Below, one piece after another: positions 7,920 through 16,501 of a stretch of 64,000 bases of DNA. The stretch is taken from NCBI RefSeq assembly GCF_900113685.1, contig NZ_FOQG01000014.1, forward strand, positions 62,001 through 126,000. Reading direction: 5' to 3'. The translations under genes were made by a program, and so were the position numbers. Position 1 is the stretch's first letter. Each line of letters opens with the position of its first letter. The notes below the pieces were generated by a model. It was not told the origin of the DNA. It made no database searches and saw only the letters and a list, made by a program, of their open reading frames with translations. Source of the stretch: Nocardioides psychrotolerans. GTDB lineage: Bacteria > Actinomycetota > Actinomycetes > Propionibacteriales > Nocardioidaceae.

Positions 7920-9953
7920 TCAGGTGACGACCGGGAGCCGCACCCGGAACGTCGTACCGCCGTCGGGCTGGCTGCTGGTGAAGTCGATGCGCCCACCGTG
8001 CTGCTCGACGATCGCGCGGGTGATCGAGAGCCCCAGGCCGCTGCCGGGGATGGCCTGCTTCTGGGCCAGCGTGGAGCGGAAGAACCGGGTGAAGAGGCGG
8101 TCCTGCTCCTGCGCCGGCACCCCGATGCCGTTGTCGCTCACCACGATCTCGGCCTCGTCGCCGTCGACGCCGAGCGAGAGCCGGATCGCCCCACCGTCGG
8201 GGGTGAACTTCACCGCGTTGCTCAGCAGGTTGAGCACGACCCGCTCGATCATGTCCCGCTCCCCCAGCAGCGGGACCGGTTCGTCGGGCAGCGTCAGGCG
8301 CACGTCGAGGTCACGGGCGCTCCACCCCGGGGCCACGACCTCGTAGGACTCACGCACCGCCTCGGTGAGGTCGAAGATCCGGTCGGAGTGCACGAAGCCG
8401 TCGCTGTCGACCCGCGACAGCGTCAGCAGGTCGTCGATCAGCCCGAGCAGGCGGGTGGTGTTCTCCGAGACCCGGCGCACAGCGTTGACCTGGCCGTCGC
8501 TGAGCTCACCGTAGGCACCTTCCCCCAGCATCTCGAGGTAGCCCAGGATGCTCGTCATCGGGGTGCGCAGCTCGTGGCTGACGCTGGAGACGAAGGCGTC
8601 CTTGACCGCGTCGACCTCGCGAAGGCGGTCGACTGCCTCCCGCTCGGCTGCCAGTGCCTCCTCGAGCGCCCGTCGTGCCGTCAGCTGGTCCGTGACGTCC
8701 TCGGAGGTGCTGACGTAGCCGGTCGTGCGCCCCCGGTCGTCGATGATCTGCGACAGCGTGATCGTGTGCGTGCGCTCGACGCCGTCCTTGCGCAGGAAGC
8801 GCATGTGCGTGCCGGCGCGCCCCGGTCGGACCAGCTCACGCACCACGGCCATGAAGTCGTCCTCGACCCCGAGCTCGACGGCCTTGTCGCGGATCGCGGT
8901 CCGGGCGTGGAACATCCGGGTTGAGCGTCCCACCACGTCGTCCACGTCGTAGCCGAGCAAAAGCCGCGCACCGGGGTTGAAGAGCGTCACGCGACCGTCG
9001 CGGTCGGCGCCGATGATCGCGACGCCAGTGGCTCCGTCGACGATCCGCTGCACCTTGTCCCGCTCGGCGGCGGCCTCGCGTGCGGTGGCGATCTGCTCGC
9101 CCACCCGGATCATCAGCGGCACCACGATGCTCACGCAGGTGATCGCGTAGGACGCCAGCAGCACGCCGCGCGAGTCGACCGGAAGGCCGTAGCGTGCGGG
9201 CACGTCGGCGAAGGGACCCAGCCCGGCGGTAGTCATGATGATCGCGAAGCCCAGCACGGCGACCAGCTGGCCCAGCGACTCCCGCGGGCTGATCCGCAGC
9301 GCGCCCCACGCCAGCACCGGGATCGCCGCGAAGACGACCGACGGGAAGTCCTGCGGCAGGAACACCGCCGGGGTCACGACCAGGATCGTGAGCCACTGCA
9401 GCACGCGCTCGCCGGGCGAGGCCACGGACTCCTGGTTGGGGAGCCGGCAGAAGAACGGGATCAACGAGAGGTTGGAGGCGATGTGGGCGGTGCCGATCGA
9501 GGCCGCGACCAGGCCGGGCGTGCCCCACCCCGTGGCAGCCGAGGTGACGAACCCGGCGCCAGCGGCGAGCAGGCCGCCGGCGGCCACGGAGCCGAAGTAG
9601 GACCGGAGGTCGTCGTCGGAGCGCAGCGACGGCTTCTCGTCGACGCCGTCGGTGAAGAGGCGCGACACCACCAGCGCCTCGACTGCGCTACCGAGCGCGA
9701 AGCCCATCGCGACCTCGGCCGGTCGTCCGCCGAGCCAGATCGTCAGGAAGGCCACCGCGAGGATGCCCGCGATGATCGCCCGCGTGTGCCGGCGACGGGC
9801 CAGGAGCAGGCAGCCGGTGGCCAGCCCGGCCGGCCACATGCCGGTCACCCGACCACCTTCGGGCGCGCCCCAGACGGTGATGAAGCCGAAGACCGCCATC
9901 AGCGCGGCCACCAGCCACAGACGCGTTACCCAGGACGTGGGCACCGGCGACAT
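7920..9953 (-). CDS. membrane histidine kinase, MASE1-PAS-HisKA-HATPase
   Basis: A 677-residue sensor kinase. Residues 1 to about 285 hold eight or so hydrophobic segments typical of a MASE1 sensor, starting WLVAALMAVFGFITVW. A PAS domain follows at about 300-420 (IVDGATGVAIIG to YVSTSEDVTDQ). The HisKA helix carries His460 in SSVSHELRTPM, and the HATPase_c domain ends with GSGLGLSITRAI. No response regulator gene is adjacent, so the partner is unknown. The gene is divergent from the FAD oxidoreductase at 10051. Confidence 0.9.
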   Translation of the reverse strand: MSPVPTSWVTRLWLVAALMAVFGFITVWGAPEGGRVTGMWPAGLATGCLLLARRRHTRAIIAGILAVAFLTIWLGGRPAEVAMGFALGSAVEALVVSRLFTDGVDEKPSLRSDDDLRSYFGSVAAGGLLAAGAGFVTSAATGWGTPGLVAASIGTAHIASNLSLIPFFCRLPNQESVASPGERVLQWLTILVVTPAVFLPQDFPSVVFAAIPVLAWGALRISPRESLGQLVAVLGFAIIMTTAGLGPFADVPARYGLPVDSRGVLLASYAITCVSIVVPLMIRVGEQIATAREAAAERDKVQRIVDGATGVAIIGADRDGRVTLFNPGARLLLGYDVDDVVGRSTRMFHARTAIRDKAVELGVEDDFMAVVRELVRPGRAGTHMRFLRKDGVERTHTITLSQIIDDRGRTTGYVSTSEDVTDQLTARRALEEALAAEREAVDRLREVDAVKDAFVSSVSHELRTPMTSILGYLEMLGEGAYGELSDGQVNAVRRVSENTTRLLGLIDDLLTLSRVDSDGFVHSDRIFDLTEAVRESYEVVAPGWSARDLDVRLTLPDEPVPLLGERDMIERVVLNLLSNAVKFTPDGGAIRLSLGVDGDEAEIVVSDNGIGVPAQEQDRLFTRFFRSTLAQKQAIPGSGLGLSITRAIVEQHGGRIDFTSSQPDGGTTFRVRLPVVT

Positions 9954-10050
9954 CCCTCCCCAGGTAGATTCCCACGAGCATCAAACCGCACACCGCCGGC
10001 TTCCGCGGGCGAACGCGACTGCGTCACACCGGTGCCGTAGGTTCGCTCGC

Positions 10051-11622
10051 GTGAGCTCAGCACGCAAGCACTACGACGCCGTCATCGTCGGGGGCGGCCA
10101 CAACGGCCTGGTCTCGGCCGCCTACCTCGCCCGCGCCGGCCTGTCGGTCCTGGTCCTCGAACGCCTCGCACACACCGGCGGTGCGGCGGTCTCGGCCGCC
10201 GCCTTCGCGGGCCGTGAGACCCGTCTCTCGCGCTACTCCTATCTCGTCTCGCTGCTCCCGACCCGGGTCATCGACGACCTCGGCCTCAACCTCGCGCTGG
10301 CCTCGCGGGCGACCGCGTCCTACACCCCCGTCGTGCGCGAGGGCCGCGCCAGCGGGCTCTTCATCGAACACCAGGAGGGTGAGGCCACTCAGCGCTCCTT
10401 CCGCGAGCTCACCGGCTCCGACGACGAGTACGACGCGTGGCGCGAGTTCTACGCCGACGTCTCCGAGCTGGCCCACGTCGTCTCCCCCACGCTGACCGAG
10501 CCCCTGCCCGCCGAGCGCGCCGTGCGCGACCGCGTCGATCCCGGGATCTGGCGCGATCTCGTCGTCAACCCGTTGGGCGCCACCATCCAGGAGCGCTTCC
10601 GCGACGACACCGTCCGCGGCGTCGTCGGCACCGACGGCCTGATCGGCACCTTCGCCTCGCTGCACGACCCGTCGCTGATCCAGAACCGCTGCTTCCTCTA
10701 CCACCTGATCGGCAACGGCACCGGTGAGTGGCGCGTGCCGATCGGTGGCATGGGGGCGGTCACCACCGAGCTGCACCGCGCCGCCGTCGACGCCGGGGCC
10801 GAGATCCTCGTCGACGCCGGCGTGAGCCGGATCCAGCCCGTCGCCCAGGGTGGCTACGTCACCTGGCACGACGCAGGCGGCGCCCACACCGTGATGGGAC
10901 GCACGGTCCTGGCCAACGTCGCACCCTGGGTGCTCCAGATCCTGCTCGGCGAGCAGGAGGATCTTGCCACCAAGCCCGAGGGCGCCCAGCTCAAGATCAA
11001 CTTCCTGCTCGACCGGTTGCCCGCGCTGAGGTCGGGCATCGACCCCGCCCTCGCCTTCGCCGGGACCCTCCACCTCGGGGAGGACTTCACGCAGCTCGAG
11101 GCGGCGTACGACGACGCGGCCGCCGGGCGGGTGCCCACGACGATGCCGGGCGAGGTCTACTGCCACTCGCTGACCGATCCCTCGATCCTCGGCGACGTGC
11201 CGGCCGGCACCCACACGCTGACCTACTTCGGGCTGCACACCCCTGCGTCGCTCTTCGTGCAGGACCCCGAGGGCGCCAAGGCGCTGGCCGTGCAGCGGGC
11301 CATCGCCGCGCTCGACGAGCACCTAGTCGAGCCGATCATGGGGTGTGTCTCCCGCGACGCCCACGGTGAGCCGTGCATCGAGGCCAAGATCCCCCAGGAC
11401 GTCGAGCGCGACCTCGCGATGCCCGGCGGCCACATCTTCCACGGCGACCTCGAGTGGCCCTGGGCCGCCAACCGCGCCCGCCTCGACACCCCCGCCCAGC
11501 AGTGGGGCGTCCAGACCGAGCACCCCCACGTCCTGCTGTGCGGCTCCGGCGCCCGCCGCGGCGGCGCCGTCTCCGGCCTCGGCGGTCACAATGCCGCCCA
11601 GGCCGTGCTCGCGTCACGGTGA
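10051..11622 (+). CDS. phytoene-desaturase-like NAD(P)/FAD-dependent oxidoreductase
   Basis: A 523-residue flavoprotein related to CrtI and the PYROXD2 group. The N-terminal dinucleotide fold is VIVGGGHNGLVSAAYLARAG with the acidic VLVLERL strand end. The C-terminal FAD contact region is VLLCGSGARRGGAVSGLGGHNAA. No carotenoid genes are nearby, so a carotenoid substrate is not implied. The GTG at 10051 is the first start that leaves a normal N-terminus; the longer open frame upstream overlaps the kinase gene on the other strand. Confidence 0.85.
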   Translation: MSSARKHYDAVIVGGGHNGLVSAAYLARAGLSVLVLERLAHTGGAAVSAAAFAGRETRLSRYSYLVSLLPTRVIDDLGLNLALASRATASYTPVVREGRASGLFIEHQEGEATQRSFRELTGSDDEYDAWREFYADVSELAHVVSPTLTEPLPAERAVRDRVDPGIWRDLVVNPLGATIQERFRDDTVRGVVGTDGLIGTFASLHDPSLIQNRCFLYHLIGNGTGEWRVPIGGMGAVTTELHRAAVDAGAEILVDAGVSRIQPVAQGGYVTWHDAGGAHTVMGRTVLANVAPWVLQILLGEQEDLATKPEGAQLKINFLLDRLPALRSGIDPALAFAGTLHLGEDFTQLEAAYDDAAAGRVPTTMPGEVYCHSLTDPSILGDVPAGTHTLTYFGLHTPASLFVQDPEGAKALAVQRAIAALDEHLVEPIMGCVSRDAHGEPCIEAKIPQDVERDLAMPGGHIFHGDLEWPWAANRARLDTPAQQWGVQTEHPHVLLCGSGARRGGAVSGLGGHNAAQAVLASR

Positions 11623-11701
11623 GCCCTGCGACATTGCGCCGACTCGGCCCTCGATTTTTCCCGACCGCCGTGCGCTGGTAATGTCTGCGTCGCTTCACCG
11701 C

Positions 11702-11777
<76 letters not shown>

Positions 11778-11784
11778 CCCACCC

Positions 11785-11818
11785 AGCCCCTGGACAGCCT
11801 TCGTGCTGGACAGGGGCT
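11785..11818 (+). terminator. hairpin terminator after tRNA-Lys
   Basis: Two-part stem AGCCCCTG-ga-CAGC, loop cttcgt, then GCTG-ga-CAGGGGCT. It starts 7 bases after the tRNA and has no strong T-run, as is common in actinobacteria. Confidence 0.6.
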
Positions 11819-11918
11819 TCGTGCATCCGTGCACGGTTCAGGTCCTTGCCGCCCTGCGGTCCCCTCCAGGACACCCCACGATGTCCGTCCCGGCGCCCGG
11901 GCAGGGCATGGTGAGAGG

Positions 11919-12731
11919 ATGCGACGTCTTCTTCTCACCCTGGGCATCGTCGCCGGCGCGGTCGCGACCTTGGTCTTCGCGCTGCGTGAGGGCTTCCGGC
12001 ACCAGGCCCGGATCGCGCGTCGGGTGATCGGCAAGCCGCTCGGTGAGGACCCGCACTCGGCGGACCGCACCTACAAGAAGTCGTACGGCGACCCGATCGA
12101 GCTGCTGCTGCTGGGCGACTCGATCGCGGCCGGTCTCGGGGCCGAGACCGCCAAGCAGACGCTCGGCGCCCAGCTGGCCCGGAGGCTGGCGAAGAGCACG
12201 CACCGGGCCGTCCGGCTGCACACGGCCGCTTTCGTGGGGGCCGAGAGCTCGATGCTGCGCGCCCAGCTCACCTCGTTGCCGCGGCACTACCGCCCGGACG
12301 TGGCGGTGATCGTGGTCGGCGGCAACGACATCACGCACCGGGTCAAGACCTCCGAGTCACGCCGCCACCTGGCCGAGGTGGTGGGGGCGCTGCGCGAGCG
12401 CGGCACCCCGGTCGTGGTGGGCACCTGTCCGGACCTGGGGATGCTCACCGCGGTGCCGCAGCCGCTGCGCTCCCTGGGCAGTCGCGCCTCACGACAGCTG
12501 GCGACGGCGCAGCGAGAGGTGACCACCGAGCTGGGCGGCATCGCGGTCAGCCTCGCCGACGTGGTCGGCCCGTTCTTCATCGCCCAGCCCGACGAGATGT
12601 TCGCGGTCGACCGCTTCCACCCGTCGAGCGCGGGCTACCGACGCACCGCGAAGGCGCTGCTGCCCAGCGTGCTCGCCGCCCTGGGCTGGACCCACGAGCT
12701 CCCCTGGGGACACCACGGCCCGGCTGCCTGA
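11919..12731 (+). CDS. SGNH/GDSL-type esterase or lipase
   Basis: A 270-residue hydrolase with an N-terminal hydrophobic segment (MRRLLLTLGIVAGAVATLVFAL) that acts as a membrane anchor or signal. Block I is LLGDSIAAG with the nucleophile Ser, block III is VVGGNDITH, and the C-terminal catalytic pair is DRFHPS. Mature region residues 40-260 form the alpha/beta SGNH fold. Substrate unknown; esters of lipids or cell-wall sugars are typical. The ATG at 11919 follows GAGAGG. It converges on the phosphatase gene with only one base between the stops. Confidence 0.85.
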   Translation: MRRLLLTLGIVAGAVATLVFALREGFRHQARIARRVIGKPLGEDPHSADRTYKKSYGDPIELLLLGDSIAAGLGAETAKQTLGAQLARRLAKSTHRAVRLHTAAFVGAESSMLRAQLTSLPRHYRPDVAVIVVGGNDITHRVKTSESRRHLAEVVGALRERGTPVVVGTCPDLGMLTAVPQPLRSLGSRASRQLATAQREVTTELGGIAVSLADVVGPFFIAQPDEMFAVDRFHPSSAGYRRTAKALLPSVLAALGWTHELPWGHHGPAA

Positions 12732-12732
12732 G

Positions 12733-14310
12733 TCACTGCGGCGCCCGCACCACCAGCAGCGCGATGTCGTCGTCGGTGCGCTCCCCGAGCTGACCGATGA
12801 CATGGTCGGCGAGCTCCGCGGCCGTCAGGTCCTGGCGCCCGGCGACCGTGGCCTGCAGCCAGGCGTGCCCTTCGTCGAAGCTGGCGTCGCGGCGCTCGAC
12901 CAGGCCGTCGGTGTAGAGCAGCAGGCTGGCGCCCGGCTCCAGCGAGCACCGGAGGTCGCGGCGCGGCGTGCTCGGCTCGGCCCCGAGCAGCACGTCGTGC
13001 TGCGAGTCGTGCGTGCGGACGCGGCCGTCGGGCTCGAGCACCAGCGGCGGCGGGTGGCCGGCGTTGGACCAGGTCAGCTGCAGCGGGTGCACCCCCTCCT
13101 CCGGTGAGCGATCGACCCGCACGAGGAGCGCCGTTGCGACCGCGTCGACCTCGAGACGGTCGATGGCCTGGTCCAGGCAGGTGAGCACGGCGGCGGGTGA
13201 GGCGTTGGCCAGGGTGTGGGCGACCCCGCGCACGAGGTTGCGCAGCTGCGCCATCGCGGCCGCCGCACGCTGGTCGTGGCCGGCGACGTCGCCGATGGCG
13301 AGCATCTGGCTGCCGTCGGGCAGCAGGAACGCGTCGTACCAGTCGCCCCCGACCTGGGCGAGGTCGGAGGCCGGGACGTAGCGCACCGCCAGGTCGAGCC
13401 CGAGCGAGCCCGCGGGTCGGGTCAGCAGCGCTCGCTGGAGCGCCGCTGAGAGTTCGCGCTCGGCGCCGAGGCTGCGCACCCGGGTCAGGGTCTGGCCGAG
13501 GTTGGCCGCGATCAGGCGCAGGAAGTCGAGGTAGAGACCGCCCGGCTCCAGCTGCTCGCTCAACCGGACCACCAGCATCCCGCCGGTGGCGAGCGGGAGC
13601 CACGCCACCGGGGACGGACCGTCGGTCCCCAGGTGCAGGTCGGTCCCGGCGGTCACGCCGGGCGCCGCGCCGAAGGGGGACGCCGGCGGGACCGGGGCAC
13701 CCGGCAGGCGCAGCTCCACCTCGGGCAGGTCGGCGGGGTCCGTCGCCAGCACCTCCAGGGCCCGGGCCACAAGGGTGTCGTCGTCCTCTGCCGAGGACAG
13801 GGCGTCGGAGAGCTGCGCGAGAACGGTCAGCCGGCGACGGGCGATGACGTAGCCGGTCGTCTCGACCGCGATGTCGAGGACGCCCTCGATCCGGCCGTCG
13901 TCACCGCGCACGGGCGAGTAGGAGAAGGTGAAGAAGCACTCCTCGAGGAACGCCGAGCGCTGGAGCGGCAGGTGGGCATCAGCCACATAGGTCGGCACGC
14001 CCGTCTCCAGCACCGAGTGGAGCATCGGTCCGATGACCTCCCACGCCTCGGGGAAGACGTCCTCGCAACGCCGACCGAGCGCGTCGGGGTGCTTGGCGTC
14101 GATCAGCTCGGTGTAGCCCTCGTTGTAGACCAGCACCAGCTCGGGTCCCCACAGCAGCGTCACCGGGAACCGGGTGCTCAGGCTCAGGTCGACCGCGCTG
14201 CGAAGCGCCGGGCTCCAACCGTCCACCGGACCGAGCGGGGTGCTCGCCCAGTCGACCGCGTCGTACGCCGGCCTCAGGGCGCCTGCCTGGGCGAAGGGAT
14301 GCGGTCTCAC
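12733..14310 (-). CDS. PAS-like sensor plus SpoIIE/PP2C-type phosphatase
   Basis: A 525-residue soluble protein. Residues 1-150 form a PAS-like sensor with VDWASTPLGPVDGWSP and LLWGPELVLVYNEGY, also found in the kinase at 59669. A GAF-like linker follows, then a PP2C domain from about 300. Metal-binding acidic residues are visible in QVGGDWYD, IGDVAGHD and LYTDGLVE, and DDIALLVV ends the domain. Such enzymes dephosphorylate anti-sigma antagonists in partner-switching systems, but no anti-sigma gene is adjacent. The GTG at 14310 is chosen because it begins just before the conserved region; its ribosome binding site is weak, so the start is uncertain. Confidence 0.85.
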   Translation of the reverse strand: MRPHPFAQAGALRPAYDAVDWASTPLGPVDGWSPALRSAVDLSLSTRFPVTLLWGPELVLVYNEGYTELIDAKHPDALGRRCEDVFPEAWEVIGPMLHSVLETGVPTYVADAHLPLQRSAFLEECFFTFSYSPVRGDDGRIEGVLDIAVETTGYVIARRRLTVLAQLSDALSSAEDDDTLVARALEVLATDPADLPEVELRLPGAPVPPASPFGAAPGVTAGTDLHLGTDGPSPVAWLPLATGGMLVVRLSEQLEPGGLYLDFLRLIAANLGQTLTRVRSLGAERELSAALQRALLTRPAGSLGLDLAVRYVPASDLAQVGGDWYDAFLLPDGSQMLAIGDVAGHDQRAAAAMAQLRNLVRGVAHTLANASPAAVLTCLDQAIDRLEVDAVATALLVRVDRSPEEGVHPLQLTWSNAGHPPPLVLEPDGRVRTHDSQHDVLLGAEPSTPRRDLRCSLEPGASLLLYTDGLVERRDASFDEGHAWLQATVAGRQDLTAAELADHVIGQLGERTDDDIALLVVRAPQ

Positions 14311-14844
14311 TGGCGCAATGTAGCCGAGGGGGAGGGCTCCGATACGCCGTTCTGCCCGGCCGCGGGAACGCCTCGGCGTTGCAGCACCGCCGCAACCAGG
14401 CTGGCGGTCGCACAGGTCCTGTCGAAGACCAGGCCGTAGGAGAACCGGACGGTCTCGCTGCCGTCCGCCGCGGCCTCGAGGTCGCGGTCCATGTCGACCT
14501 CGCGTGCTCGTAGCGGACGCGAGGTGGTCTGAGGTTCCACTGCACCCGGCTCGCGAAGCCGGCCGAGCGGTGGACCCGCACGCCGGCCGGTGCGACGAGG
14601 TGTCGGTCCCGCTCGACCACGACGTGGATGAGGGCATCCCGGTGCCCGCACCGCTCCCCCTCTGCTGCCCGGATCGCGGAGTCGAGCGTGAGAGCGGCCG
14701 GCCACGAGAACAGGACGGCTGCCCATGCGCGCTGCCGCCAGGTCAGGTCGCCCGTGTGATCGACGTGGTGAGCCCCGCGGCCAGCGCCTGGCGTCGCGAG
14801 ACGACGCCGTCCTGTTCCTTCAGGAGCACCTCGATCGTGGTCAT
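14307..14844 (-). pseudogene. decayed AbiEi-antitoxin-like / DUF559-type gene
   Basis: Three pieces of one family lie in order in three frames. Piece one starts at ATG 14844 (MTTIEVLLKEQDGVVSRRQ) and hits a stop at 14743. Piece two resumes in another frame with VDHTGDLTWRQRAWA and ends around RVRYEHA near 14515. Piece three, in a third frame, has DMDRDLEAAADG and the tail VFDRTCATASLVAAVL, ending at 14307. Intact relatives are about 300 residues with an N-terminal AbiEi-type winged helix. About 20 codons are missing at the first joint and roughly 90 at the second. Dead remnant; family assignment from remembered motifs. Confidence 0.72.
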
Positions 14845-14969
14845 TCCGGGACTCTGCGAGCTCACCGGCCCCGCGCCAAGGCCCGTTCGGCGCGCTGTGG
14901 ACGGGAGCGTGGTGGATCCAACGCTCCCCGTCGCTCGGATGAACCACGCTCCACTACACTCGGTGATTG

Positions 14970-14984
14970 GTTGCACTCGGCAAC
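14970..14984. promoter_or_regulatory. inverted repeat upstream of MFS gene
   Basis: Perfect repeat GTTGC-actcg-GCAAC, 6 bases before the AAGGAG ribosome binding site of the MFS gene. Position and symmetry fit an operator for a TetR or MarR regulator that is not encoded next to it. Confidence 0.4.
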
Positions 14985-15004
14985 TATCCGAAGGAGCGCC
15001 CACT

Positions 15005-16501
15005 GTGTCCAGGCCCGGCCGCGGAAGCGCCACCTTCGCCGTGCTCGCGGTGTCGGTGTCGTCGTTCTCCCTGCTCCAGTCGATGATCGTCCCGGTCCTC
15101 GCCACCATCCAGGCCGAGTTCGAGACCGACCAGACGACCGTCACCTGGGTCCTGACCGGCTACCTCCTCAGCGCCTCGATCGCGACGCCGCTGCTGGGCC
15201 GCATCGGTGACGTGGTCGGGAAGACCCGGATGCTCGTCCTCACTCTGTGCGCCCTGGTCCTCGGTTCGTTGCTCGCCGCGCTCGCACCGAGTATCGGCTG
15301 GCTGATCTTCGCGCGCGTGGTGCAGGGAGCCGGTGGCGGCGTGCTCCCACTGGCCTTCGGCATCGCCCGGGACGAGTTCAAGGACAACGTCGCCACGGCC
15401 CTGAGCGTGCTCGCCTCGCTCACCGCGGTCGGGTTCGGTGTCGGCATCGTCATCGCCGGCCCGATCGTCGAGGTGTTCGGCTTCCGCGGGCTGTTCTGGA
15501 TCCCGATGGTGGTCACGGCGATGGCCGCCGTCGCCGCCCGGCTGTTCGTGCCGGAGTCCCCCGTGCGCACGCCGGCGCGGCTGCCGATCCTGCCCGCCGT
15601 GCTCCTCTCGGTGTGGCTGGTCGCCCTGCTGCTCGCGCTCTCCGAGGGCAACGTCTGGGGCTGGTCGTCGCCGCGGATCCTGAGTCTCTTCGCCCTCGCC
15701 GTGATCGGCCTGGCCACCTGGGTCACCGTCGAGAGCCGCGTCCCGGTGCCGATGATCGACATGCGCATGATGCGGCTTCGGGGCGTGTGGACGACCAACC
15801 TGGTCGCGATGTTCGTGGGCTTCGGGATCTTCGCTGCGTTCGGCTTCCTGCCACAGTTCCTCCAGACGCCCTCCTCGGCGGGCTACGGCTTCGGCGCCTC
15901 CATCTCGGAGTCCGGCTTCCTGCTCGTGCCCTCCGCGATCGCCAGCTTCCTGGTGGGCTTCTTCACCGCCCGACTGATCCACGCGGTCGGCGCGCGCGTG
16001 GTCATCGTGACCGGCACCCTGATGACGGCCGCGTCGTTCGTCTCGATCGCGTTGTGGCACGACGTCACGTGGCAGCTCTATGCCGCCACCACGCTCCAGG
16101 GCCTGGGCTCGGGCCTCATCTTCTCCAGCCTCGCCGGCGTCGTGATCGCCTCGGTGCCCCAGGAGCAGACCGGGGTGGCGAGCGGCATGAACGCCAACAT
16201 CCGCACCATCGGCGGCTCGGTCGGCGCCGCGGTGATGGCCGGCATCGTCACCGCCCAGGTGGGGCCGACCGGGATCCCCGACGAGAGCGGCTACACGATC
16301 GGCTTCTTCGTCCTGGGCGCCGGCATGCTCGTCGCCGCCGCTGCCGCACTCTTCATCCCCGACCTGCGCGACCAGCCCACCGCGGGGCCGCTGCAGGACG
16401 CCGTCGACGCCGAGCTCGCCTTCCTCCCCGGAGCACCCAGCCTCCCCGGAGCACCCGGCGTCAGCTCCGGATCACGAACGACCGCACCAGGTCCTTCCTG
16501 A
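15005..16501 (+). CDS. MFS transporter, drug:proton antiporter type
   Basis: A 498-residue integral membrane protein with about 14 hydrophobic segments, as in the DHA2 group. Motif A is visible as LLGRIGDVVGKTRM after TM2, and motif C-like glycines lie in TM5. It is likely a proton-driven exporter of small toxic molecules; substrate unknown. The GTG at 15005 follows AAGGAG. The 3' end overlaps the convergent acylase gene by 41 bases. Confidence 0.85.
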   Translation: MSRPGRGSATFAVLAVSVSSFSLLQSMIVPVLATIQAEFETDQTTVTWVLTGYLLSASIATPLLGRIGDVVGKTRMLVLTLCALVLGSLLAALAPSIGWLIFARVVQGAGGGVLPLAFGIARDEFKDNVATALSVLASLTAVGFGVGIVIAGPIVEVFGFRGLFWIPMVVTAMAAVAARLFVPESPVRTPARLPILPAVLLSVWLVALLLALSEGNVWGWSSPRILSLFALAVIGLATWVTVESRVPVPMIDMRMMRLRGVWTTNLVAMFVGFGIFAAFGFLPQFLQTPSSAGYGFGASISESGFLLVPSAIASFLVGFFTARLIHAVGARVVIVTGTLMTAASFVSIALWHDVTWQLYAATTLQGLGSGLIFSSLAGVVIASVPQEQTGVASGMNANIRTIGGSVGAAVMAGIVTAQVGPTGIPDESGYTIGFFVLGAGMLVAAAAALFIPDLRDQPTAGPLQDAVDAELAFLPGAPSLPGAPGVSSGSRTTAPGPS

